64,000 bases of DNA from Artocarpus heterophyllus (lineage: Eukaryota > Streptophyta > Magnoliopsida > Rosales > Moraceae): positions 30,584,148-30,648,147 of the forward strand of contig CM046348.1 of the NCBI GenBank assembly GCA_025403435.1, written 5' to 3'. Below the pieces are notes generated by a model. It did no database searches, was not told the origin of the DNA, and saw nothing but the letters and a program-made list of their open reading frames with translations. Positions 11,420 through 20,992 of this stretch are shown here, one piece after another. Both the position numbers and the translations under genes were made by a program. Numbering within the stretch: the stretch's first letter is position 1; each line of letters opens with the position of its first letter.

Positions 11420-11584
11420 CGGCAGGCCGAAGTTCATGTTCGGCAGGCCGGAGTGATGATCGGCAGGCCGGTGTTCTTCCGACCGGCAGGCCGAATCTGG
11501 GGAAATGTTCGGCAAGCCGAACTTTGCTTCCGGCCGGCCGAACTGTGCAGTTCGGCAGGCCGAAGCAGGGCGTCCGGCAGGCCG
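11420..11584 (+). repeat. Array of eight CGGCAGGCCG dyads in solo LTR
   Basis: Near copies of CGGC-AG-GCCG start at 11420, 11441, 11461, 11484, 11510, 11531, 11553 and 11575, spaced 20-26 bp apart (mean about 22). Several extend to TTCGGCAGGCCGAA, a 6 bp dyad around AG. Two copies are altered (CGGCAAGCCG at 11510, CGGCCGGCCG at 11531). Confidence 0.95.
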
Positions 11585-12179
11585 ACCGAGGCATGGAAAC
11601 TTTTGTGATTTTTACCCGATTTCACTGTTTTGAACCCTGATTTAAATCCCAACCTTATAGGATGATTTTAATGATACAAATGGCACACTAGGACATCATG
11701 AAATGATTTAGTAACATAGAATGTTTCGAACTAGATATTGATCGACTTAGTTTGTATCTAGGATTGTTCGTGGTTCCGTGGAGCTAACGTATAGCGGATC
11801 GGGATTACGGTGTGGGGTACCGGCACGAGTACTGAGGTAGGACTTCTATCCTATTTCTTTGGTAGCCTGGTTTTGAAATGATTTGGCTTTGAAAATGATT
11901 TCTATCAAAATGTTTTCAACGGTTGTTTGAAAATGGTTTTATCGGTTATATTTTAATATACCGTGATTATGAAATAAACTTCATAATAAATGTAACTGAC
12001 AACACTCGGTAATTGGGTTTTGAATGACAATGATAATAAACACTAAGGCATGATGCCATATCAGAGATCGGGTCGTGTAGCGATCGACCTTGGGGGCAGG
12101 TCCCGAAACCCAGCTGGGCCACTACGGTGGTGATATCATGGTTTGCCTAGGTAAAAGTAAACTGGTGTTTTGATTTGAC

Positions 12180-12213
12180 GAGTAAACTGTTCTGTGTCAG
12201 AACGGTTCTACTC
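12180..12213 (+). promoter_or_regulatory. Conserved 34 nt hairpin in LTR
   Basis: GAGTA...GTTCTG-tgt-CAGAAC...CTACTC. The Gypsy 1 LTRs carry a stronger form (GAGTAGAGCCGTTCT then AGAACGGTCTACTC). It lies in the 3' part of the LTR in sense direction, possibly in transcribed R/U5 RNA. Confidence 0.6.
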
Positions 12214-12736
12214 AATTTATTTATTTATTTATTTATGTTCCCTTTTTGTATAACTCCTGATAATGTTATGTTTCTTTGTATTAAATTATTTTATAAAACT
12301 TAGTCCTATTGAGCCTTTCGCTCACGTTTTATCTGTTTTTAAATTCCCCCCCTTCTAGGTGGTTTCCCATTTAGGTTTGGAGAAGATTCTTCGGACCGAA
12401 CTCAGGAGCAATAGGAGAATTTATTTATATTCTGTATTATTAATCAAGGCATGTAATACTTTAACTTCATTTATACTTGGACTGTAATTGTATTTGTGAT
12501 ATTGTCAGAACCATGTGTGTGCACAAGTTGTGGGTTGTGGAACCCATATTCGTGGTTTTTATCCAATTATTGTTATTTGTTTAATGATTTTAAATTCTTT
12601 TATAAAATGTGGTGGAAAATCTCTTTATCTCTTACTTAATTGGATTCTCAAACTCTCGGTTTTTAATTAAATTCTCTTTTAATTAATCTAAATATTCCGC
12701 CACGTCACCTCCCGTACTCCGGGGCGTGACACTACC

Positions 12737-14233
12737 AATACATAAGAAAAGTGAAGGATAACGTATCCGCCGAAACGCCAAAAAGAACAAAGCCATAAAC
12801 AAAAGACAAAATGCTTCTAATAAAAGTAAATAAAATATTATTCGTATGATCTGCTTATGAAAAATTATGTCCCTTCTTCATGTAAATAAGCTTTGCATTA
12901 AAGAAAAAATAGAAGCCATGTAATTTTGAAAGCATGGAATGGATTTAAGGCCAGAAATCTTTGTCAATGGACGCTGATGTTAAAACTAAACAAAAATTTA
13001 AAAAAAAATTTAATAGGGGCTATGTGTATATAAACACAGTATAATAGATATTCATATATATATATATATAGAGGAGATTTTTAATATAAAAAATTTTAGT
13101 AGGGGCTTGGTTTTGAGAGCCCAAAAGTCGTGTGAACTTGCTCAATTAAGTGTAAGTTCACGGAACACTTGACCATGAGAGTGGACATTATGTCTACATA
13201 ACAAGTGGAAGACTACGAATTCGGAATTGACCTAACTTTCATATTTCAATGATTGTTCCCCTAATATTATCTTGTCATATCATCAAATTCAAGAATTCAG
13301 TAATAAAAATTAATGCTTAAAAATAAGTGATTAATTAATGAGTTGTCTAAATAACATTAGGACAACTAAAAACACCACATCCGCTTCCAATTGTCCTTGA
13401 TTAAATATATGTTGGCACTTCTTTTTTTTTTTTTTTGCTAAAAGCTGAACTGTAGGCACCTTATTGTTACTTCATATCACATTTTAGAGTTAGTATTTTT
13501 TTTTATCGTCAAATTAGCACGCGGGAAAAAATTATGGGTAAATATTGATTAGTTCTCTTTAATATTCTTATCCTCATAGTAAGATTTCTTCATTTTTCTT
13601 CACATGACTTCGCCTAAAACTTTGCAAAGGAGCTTGACTAAACGATCCTCATTTTAATATTGTAAGAGGAATTTTCAGCCAATACAATTTTGGGATTGCT
13701 TGGATATGAGTTTGTAGAAATTGAAAGGAACCTAAGAAGTGAAGAGTTGAGCAAAAATTTTGATAGTGAGAGAATCAATGTGTTTGATGAGGATAGGGCG
13801 TAGCCTCTTTTAAGAGTGTTTTGTGACATTGTTGGAACTACAAGTTGAAACCAAAACACTATAGAAAATTTTTGTTTTATAATATATTATGTGAGAGTTT
13901 TACACTGTAAAATTTATTAGTTCCAACTAGGTTTGCCAAACGAAGCCTTTGTTATTAAGCAACATTGGAACTCTAAATGTTGTTCATAGTTGTTAACAAG
14001 ACAAGGTCGTAAAATTGAAAAATGCTTTGGGCATTTTTGGTGCTAAACATCATAATTAATAAACGATAGACGCTATTTATGGGTTCCATATAGTGGGACC
14101 TAAATTTTTAATATTGTATGATTTTCAAGACCACTGGTGCCCTCTAACATTATTTTGTACAACTAGTTTTCTTTTTTTTTTCAAGGAGTTCTTTCAATTA
14201 TATACTGATAGAATGATTTTATTTATTATCCCA
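12737..14233. other. Intergenic DNA, no gene seen
   Basis: AT-rich, with an (AT)n run near 13046-13068 and poly-T tracts. A 73-residue minus-strand frame at 13638-13859 has no recognisable similarity and is treated as chance. Confidence 0.6.
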
Positions 14234-14759
14234 CACTACAAGAAAAACTACATTTAACGACATATTATTTACAACATGTAGTTTTTGAATGTTCTTGAAA
14301 AGTACATACAACGACATCTCTAACAAAAATGTCATTAAGGAAATTTGAAACAATAATTAACGACATCTATAGATGTTGTTTTAAAGGTCTCCTTTTAACG
14401 ACAATAGTTTAGTGTCGTTAAATTATTTAACGACAAGTAAGGGATATCGTAAAAGCCTTAGAGATTCTACGACACCCCTTATAGACAATATTGATCAAGA
14501 TGTCGTCTATAAGGGGCGTCGTGGAATCTCCAAGGCTTTGACGACATCTCCTACTTGTCGTTAAATAATTTAACGACACTAAACTATTGTCGTTAAAATG
14601 AGACTTTTAATACGGCATCTATATAGATGTCATTAATTATTGTTTCAAATGTTATTAACGACATGTTTGTTGGAGATGTCGTTGTATGTACTTTTCAACG
14701 ACATCTAAAAACTACATATCGTGAATAATATGTCGTTAAATGTAGTTTTTCTTGTAGTG
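14234..14759. mobile_element. CACTA-type MITE, 526 bp near-perfect hairpin
   Basis: Begins CACTACAAGAAAAACTAC and ends with its inverse CTTGTAGTG, the terminal signature of En/Spm (CACTA) elements. The two arms (about 260 bp each) are inverted copies of each other, meeting at TTGATCAA (14491-14498). Flanking triplets are CCA and TCA, a decayed 3 bp target duplication. Each arm repeats ACGACAT/ATGTCGT words. It has no coding content, so it would need a transposase from elsewhere. Transcription through it would give a long double-stranded RNA hairpin. Confidence 0.92.
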
Positions 14760-15394
14760 TCAACTTTTATATTCTAGCTAATATTTGAGTAATATAGTAG
14801 TTTTTACTTTTTAATGTAATGTTTTTATGTTTTGTTAAGTTTGAATAAAATTTAGTTATTTGAGTTTTTATGTTTTTGTATTTTTATCTTATTTTTATGT
14901 TTTTCTTTTTTATTAAGAAAACAAAGCTAAAGAGAAACTTTTAGAGGCTTAGGAGTAAAGCACGAGTGCCCCAACACCATCAAGCTGATACCCTAGCATG
15001 GAGGACGTGGGGGATGACACTCTAGTACCCTTTAGTCTCATGGCCGCATGGATAGAAAATTAGGGCCTCTAAGAATTTGAGTTGTACAATCATGCCATAT
15101 AGGGTTTATAGCCATGTATATCAAGTCTTTCCTCAACTCTAGTGTTTTCAAATACGCATGGTGGTGCTAATTCCTAGTTACCCCTACAAGCTGCTTTTTC
15201 TGAAGAAATGTGTTGATTTTAAGGTTTATTTTGCGGAAAATTTTTCAAGTTTTTGGACACATATAAATAGCCATTTTATGGTTTTGAGAGGGGATTTTTG
15301 GAGCTAATTTGGGGAGAGATTCATAGCAACCACTCTCGGAGATTTCAAGAGAAGAAGAAGAGCTAGAGGATTCTTCAAGTTCAACTAATTAGTG
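14760..15394. other. Unassigned DNA, possibly older LTR remnant
   Basis: No coding frame. Text around 15270-15390 (GGGGAGAGATTCATAG, AGAGAAGAAGAAGAGC) resembles the purine-rich leader found inside plant LTRs, which would fit a decayed retroelement, but I cannot show its ends. Confidence 0.35.
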
Positions 15395-15826
15395 TGATGA
15401 CCTGAGTTTTTCGGGCCGCTACTTAGCTTGCTTAAACTTGATTTCTTTCAAGTCCAATCAATTACTGTAACAACCCAACTTTTTCAAGCCATTACTTAGC
15501 TTACTTAAACTTAATTTCTTAATTTTAATCTTACTAACTAGTAAGAATAAATGCGAAAACTTCTTGAACATAAACTTAATCATTCACAAAAAATAATAAT
15601 ATTCTTACTTACTTGTAAAAAGAATAAACTTACTTCATAAAACATTTCTCAAAAGCATTACAAGCAATAACACAATGCATGATTCCATTTATGCTTAATT
15701 ATGAACATCTTATCATTATTATTATCTTGTCTTAAACTATAGGCCCTAGTATATGTATCAAAAATGCATGACCATAGAACATCGAGTCCGTAACTTAACT
15801 TAATATGTTGCTTCCCTTACCTGGGA
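15395..15826 (+). repeat. Truncated Gypsy-type LTR with duplicated start
   Basis: TGTAACAACCCAACTTTTTC at 15466 is a typical plant Gypsy LTR start. A diverged copy of the same 55 bp, TGATGACCTGAGTTTTTC, lies 71 bp upstream at 15395; both continue into ACTTAGCTTGCTTAAACTT-like sequence. The LTR is cut off at 15826 by the Copia 2 insertion. Confidence 0.55.
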
Positions 15827-17789
15827 TGTTAGACTAGGTACCCTAAGGATTAAATGATATAATAGTTTTTGAGACACTTAATCAATAAAGAAATATCATT
15901 TTAGTCACATATCAAATATTATTGTATTTGTGTTCATATATGTTGAATGTATGATAAGCAAACAAAAGTCTAAAACTGTCAATCTAAACCATTAAGATCA
16001 CGCATATGATGGATAAATTATATAGAAGACATGAATCTTATAGTGATGGTCTAAATATAAAAGGTCTGCAATCGAGGGATTAAAGTTAGGGACTTTGTTA
16101 ATGTTAAGATTGTTATGTCGACTGCATCCCTAACGAGAGATGACTTATCTTGATTATCAGAGTGGGACTCTACAGATCGAGACATTGGTGTATTGTCAAT
16201 GGTAATGACATATTAAGTCGGGACTAAAGATGAATTGATTTGTTTAGCAATTCTATCTAAATAAATCAATTCAATTTAGACAATCATATGTGTCACATCT
16301 TAATCTTGAAATGAATCAATTGGTCCATATTCTTGAGTTGTGTCTTTAATGTATCAAAGGGTGACATCCTAAATTATATGAAAGCATGCATGCTAGTACA
16401 TTGGAGACATAACTCTTGATTGATGTAGACTCGTTATTCATTAAAATGGAATTTATAGCTCTTATGTAGAGTTAATGATATTCTCTTATAAGTATTATCC
16501 TATAATTAGAAACTAGAGCGGCCGACTATTTGTTATATATGTGTAACCGATGGTATACTATTTGTATTAGTTATGAATAGTAGTTTTCTAATAGTGAGAT
16601 AAAAAAAACATAAGATAAATATAATTGGGAATGTAAAATAGAATTTATCCTTAAACTAATTATGAATATCCTATGGTAATGTTGCACACTATGATATGTC
16701 ATGGACGATTAACTTATTGGAGTTTCGTAATTTATATATAGTTCAAGAATACGCTTTAAGCTTTAGTAAAGTAGCTTTAGAGTTGATATTTATAAAATGT
16801 AAATGTCGGGACATGATATTTTATAATTGTAGGAGCTTGATCTATATATGTCCATCGGGTCCCTTTTGTTAGATCACATATTTTCTTATAACGATACAAC
16901 ATGTTTTTTTCTACAGATTGATAACTTATGTTAATTCTTAGATTAGTTAAAATTTGATTAATTAGATTTAATAATTTATGTAAGTTTATTAATTGAATTA
17001 ATTTTATAAATTAATTCAAAATAAACATGTACAATTATTTGAATATATTTTATTTATATGGGATTATCTATATATGACCGTTTTAATTAGATAACTTATG
17101 TATTGGATTATTTGAATTACAACTGAGCCTTTATAAAAGATACCCGAGTCAAATAAAGTAGTAATTATCCAATTGGTTCAAACAAGTTGATCAGATAACT
17201 TTCTAGAGCCAGAAAACACGTGATATGGAGTTGTCACATTAGTCGGTCGACCACCCCCTGCCACATCAACGATCCTTATGATGCGACTTTGTGACAAAAT
17301 TTGATCCAAACTTAAATTTGGAAAGCTAATCTGATAAAAATAAGTCCCCATCCGACCCCTATATAAAGGAAACCCTTTTTTTTTTATTGGTTCTGATATC
17401 ACTTAAGAAGTTTAGAGAGAGTATTCTAGTGAAAGAAGCTCTAAAACTCCCGTAGGCTTATTATTTAACATCTCGAACAATAATTCTCATTCTTCTCTAG
17501 TGGTTGGAAGGAGATGGTGCTAAGAAAGAATGACTAAACAATGTACGATCATTTGTATTCCGAGCATAGAAAAAAGAATAGCAAAAAAGTCCTATTGGTT
17601 GAGGCTCTTCTAGTTGAATTCTTTCATAACAGTTCTAAGAATAACCGTTTTTTTTAGAAGTGTAATTTCCCGTCTACTAAGAGGTACGGAGATCTTAGTT
17701 TAACTTACATATGTAACATGTCTGACTTGTTTTGGAACTGGTTTTAATTAAAAATAAAATAAAATTCATTGTGCACTTATTTTCCAACA
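15827..17789 (+). repeat. 5' LTR of Copia 2
   Basis: TGTTAGACTAGGTACCCTAA ... TTTTCCAACA, 1963 bp. The first 1.2 kb aligns with the 3' LTR from 33802, with many substitutions and small indels. A TATATAAAG box lies at 17360-17368 and another TATAAAAG at 17132-17139. A minus-strand frame at 17178-17402 has no recognised similarity. Confidence 0.92.
17360..17368 (+). promoter_or_regulatory. TATA box in Copia 2 5' LTR
   Basis: TATATAAAG about 430 bp before the LTR end, followed at about 30 bp by a purine-rich stretch; fits the U3/R promoter of a long Copia LTR. Confidence 0.55.
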
Positions 17790-17804
17790 ATTGGTAGTAA
17801 GGCC
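17790..17804 (+). other. Decayed primer binding site of Copia 2
   Basis: ATTGGTAGTAAGGCC directly after the LTR end. Compared with the initiator-Met tRNA complement TTGGTATCAGAGCC, 10 of 14 bases agree by eye. Gypsy 1 inserted at its right edge. Confidence 0.6.
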
Positions 17805-18308
17805 ATGTCACGCCCCGGAGTACGGGAGGTGACGTGGCGGAATATTTAGATTAATTAAAAGAGGATTTAATTAAAATTAAGAGTTTAAAAATCCAATTAA
17901 GTAAGAAATAAAGAGATTTCCCACCACATTTGATAAACGAATTTTTAAATATTTAGCAAATAATAATAATTGAATAAAAACCGCAAATATGGGTACCATG
18001 CACACACATGGTTCTGACAATATCACTAATACAATTACAGTCCAAGTACAAATAAAGTTAAGTCTTACATGCCTTGATTAATACTACAGAATATAAATAA
18101 ACTCTCCTATTGCTCCTGAGTTCGGTCCGAAGAATCTTCTCCAAACCTAAATGGAAGACCACCTAGATGGGGGAAATTCAAAACAATAAAACGTGAGCGA
18201 AAGGCTCGGTAGGACTATGTTTTATAAATAATTTAATTTGAAGAAACAGTTCATTGTTAGGAGTACTCAAAAGAGAACTTAATAAATAAATACATAAATG
18301 CATAATTT

Positions 18309-18342
18309 GAGTAGAGCCGTTCTGACATAGAACGGTCTACTC
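18309..18342 (-). promoter_or_regulatory. Conserved LTR hairpin
   Basis: GAGTAGAGCCGTTCT-gacat-AGAACGGTCTACTC, a stem of about 14 bp with a 5 nt loop and one bulge. It is identical at 25220-25253 in the other LTR and present in altered form in the solo LTR. Confidence 0.65.
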
Positions 18343-18937
18343 GTACAACCAAAAACACCATTTTCCTTTTTCCTAGGCAAACCATGAAATCACCACCGTA
18401 GTGGCCCAGCTGGGTTTCGGGACCTGCCCCCAAGGTCGATCGCTACACGACCCGATCTCTGATATGGCATCATGCCCATGTGTTTATTATCATTATCATT
18501 CAAAACCCAATTACCGAGTGTTGTCAATTACATTTATTATGAAATTCATTTCATATCACGGTATATTAAAATATAACCGATAAAACTATTTTCAAACAAC
18601 CGTTGAAAACATTTTGATAGAAATCCTTTCCAAAGCCAAATCATTTCAAAACCAGGCTACCAAAGAAATAGGATAGAAGTCCTACCTCAGTACTCGTGCC
18701 GGTACCCCACACCGTAATCCCTGTCCGCTATACGTTAGCTCCACAGAATCACGAATGATCCTAGATACAAACTAAGTCGATCAATATCTAGTTCGAGACA
18801 TTCTATGTTACTAAATCATTTCATGATGTCCTAGTGTGCCATTTGTACCTTTAAAATCATCCTATAAGGTTGGGATTTAAATCAGGGTTCAAAATAGTGA
18901 AAACGGGTAAAAATCACAAAATTTTCCATGCCTCGGT

Positions 18938-19102
18938 CGGCCTGCCGGACGCCCTGCTTCGGCCTGCCGAACTGCACAGTTCGGCCTGCCGGAAGCAAGG
19001 TTCGGCCTGCCGAACATTTCCCCAGATTCGGCCTGCCGGTCGAAAGAACACCGGCCTGCCGATCATCACTCCGGCCTGCCGAACATGAACTTCGGCCTGC
19101 CG
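18938..19102 (-). repeat. Array of eight CGGCCTGCCG dyads, 3' LTR
   Basis: All eight copies match the 10-mer exactly, starting at 18938, 18960, 18982, 19003, 19029, 19052, 19072 and 19093 (spacing 22, 22, 21, 26, 23, 20, 21). This is the inverse of the solo-LTR array with the same spacing order. Confidence 0.96.
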
Positions 19103-19957
19103 AACTAGGAAGATCCAGAAATCCCAGCCACGGGTTTCTCGATCCCCAAAATCCAAATCTGGATTCCAACCTGTTTTTCTCAAATCCCAGGCATGAAAAA
19201 TAATCATAGTTGATAGAAAAACATTCTAGAACATGTTTGGAATCATTTAAACAACATTTAAACTCAAAATCCTCAAAAATCCAAAAATGAGAAAAAGAGG
19301 AGAAAAATAAAAAATCTTAAATCCAATCCGTTTTTCTTCAATCTAAACTTAGATTCTAGTTGTTCTAAGTTCATTTAACACAAATCCACGGTTTTCTAAG
19401 CTTAAACAAACTTAGATTTCAAAAACACACAAAATTAAAAATTTTGTAAAAAGTTTAGAAATTTCGAATCTAACCTCGAATCGAAGCTTCAATCCGCGTT
19501 CTCGGTTGCCGAATCACGTCCCCGAGCTTCCTCCTTGCTGTTCCGAAGCTTGGATTCGAATGTGCTTTCAAAAATTTTTGAAAGAGATTGAGAGAGAGAG
19601 TGAGCTGCCGAGAGAGAGAGAGAAGAGAGAGAGAGGTGTTGCGGGAGAGTGAGGAGAGAGAGAGGAAGGAAGGAAATAAATAGAGAAAATCGGTGGACGG
19701 TTTTACTGTGCGAAAACCATGTGCCGCCCACGGTTTTGCAAAACGGAGTATTTTTAACATTTTACAAATTGTGGTGTTTTAAAACTCAAAACATCATTTT
19801 AAAACAATAAAAAATCCTTCGAATTCATTAATTTAACAAAACAACCAAAAATTCAAAAATCCAACCAAATAGTCTAATAAATGTTAAAACTTTAATTATG
19901 GCACACTAATTCATCATTTACATTACATTAATATTAAATAAATTTCGGGGCGTTACA

Positions 19958-19975
19958 ACTCTCCACCCCTAAAAG
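19958..19975 (-). other. Polypurine tract of Gypsy 1
   Basis: On the minus strand CTTTTAGGGGTGGAGAGT immediately before the 3' LTR; this is the expected plus-strand primer. Confidence 0.85.
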
Positions 19976-20005
19976 AAATTTCGTCCTCGAAATTTACAAC
20001 TCATC

Positions 20006-20992
20006 TCAAAAACAAAACAAATGCGGATACAATTCCTGCATACTCGACTCTAGTTCCCAAGTGGCTTCATCAACCCCGTGATGCTGCCACACGACCTTTA
20101 CCAACGGTATTTCACGACGACGCAAGCTAATCACTTTCCGGTCGATAATCTGAATCGGCACTTCTTCGTACGTCGTATCTTCCCGAACCTGTACATCACG
20201 AAACGAAACTATCTTACCCTGCTCAGGTGGACACTTCCTAAGCATCGACACATGAAACACATCGTGCACATGAGAAAGTTCATGCGGAAGATCAAGCCGA
20301 TAAGCGACCACACCAACACGCTGAGTGATCTCGAACGGCCCAATATACCTCGGCGCGAGCTTCCCACTCACCCCGAACCGCATAGTTCCCTTACGAGGCG
20401 ACACCCTCAAGAGAACAAAATCTCCAACCACGAACTCTAAGGGTCTACGCCTCCTATCCGCGTAGCTCTTCTGCCGACTCTGAGCTGCCCTCAATCGATC
20501 TCGAATCACCACGACTTTCTCGGTGCTGTCACGAATCTCATCCGGCCCAAGAATAACTCTATCTTCTGGCTTGGCCCAACACACAGGTGACCGACACGGT
20601 CGCCCATACAATGCCTCAAATGGTGCCATACCGATACTCGCCTGATAACTGTTGTTGTACGCGAACTCTGCCAAATGCAAACATTGCTTCCAATTCACGC
20701 CGAAGTCCAACGCACAAGCACGCAACATATCCTCGAGAACCTGAATAACCCGCTCAGACTGTCCATCAGTCTGAGGATGAAACGCCGTACTAAAGTTCAA
20801 ATCCGTACCCAAAGCCTCCTGAAAAATCCTCCAGTACTTAGCATTAAACCTGGTGTCTCGATCAGAGGTGATGGACAAAGGAACTCCATGCAACCTCACA
20901 ATGTTCTGCATATACAACTCCCCGAGAATCTTCCTAGAACACGTCGACCTAAACGGAATGAAATGCGCCGATTTCGTCAACCTATCGACCAC
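20006..20992 (-). pseudogene. Gypsy 1 integrase C-terminal part and chromodomain-like tail
   Basis: A 328-residue open frame that continues the integrase core after a frameshift. Visible: [15 protein letters not shown], the second catalytic Asp in SITSDRDTRF, the catalytic Glu in TDGQSERVIQVLEDM, a GPFEITQRVGVVAYRLDLP segment of the C-terminal domain, and a final VVWQHHGVDEATWELE...LYPHLF block that resembles the divergent chromodomain of plant chromoviruses. Known role: integrase inserts the cDNA, and the chromodomain biases it toward heterochromatin. The apparent Met start is internal; in an intact relative this would be one polyprotein with the preceding frame. It ends 31 bp before the polypurine tract. 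Confidence 0.93.

Larger units (their letters stand above)
10570..12731 (+). repeat. Solo LTR of the Gypsy 1 family
   Basis: A complete 2162 bp LTR, TGTAACGTCCTG at the left and CGGGGCGTGACA at the right, flanked by a perfect 5 bp target duplication CTACC (10565-10569 and 12732-12736). It is the reverse complement of the Gypsy 1 LTRs, so the element lay in plus orientation. No internal region follows, so it arose most simply by LTR-LTR recombination. Inside are a U3 hairpin (10795-10833), a CT-rich leader, the array of eight CGGC-AG-GCCG sites (11420-11584) and a 34 nt hairpin (12180-12213). Open frames across the array are by-products of its repetitive GC-rich text. Confidence 0.95.
17806..19957 (-). 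repeat. 3' LTR of Gypsy 1
   Basis: On the plus strand TGTCACGCCCCGG ... CGGGGCGTTACA, 2152 bp; ends are inverted copies of each other. Contains the hairpin at 18309-18342 and the eight-site array at 18938-19102. Lacks about 13-15 bp present in the other LTR near 17996 (the CCACAACCCACAACTTG region). Confidence 0.96.

Noticed and set aside
11420..11584. Regularly spaced short repeats considered as a CRISPR-like array
   Set aside because: Repeats of 10-14 bp with 10-12 bp spacers in a plant retrotransposon LTR, no cas genes; spacers are the same in every copy.
11149..11652. Several open frames of 68-163 residues across the solo LTR, repeated at 18870-19207 and 25781-26118, rich in R/P/A/G
   Set aside because: They occur in up to four frames at once and arise from the GC-rich CGGCAGGCCG array, whose units lack stops. 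No frame is conserved better than the others.
13638..13859. 73-residue minus-strand frame
   Set aside because: Low-complexity Ser/Leu composition, no similarity, no supporting context.
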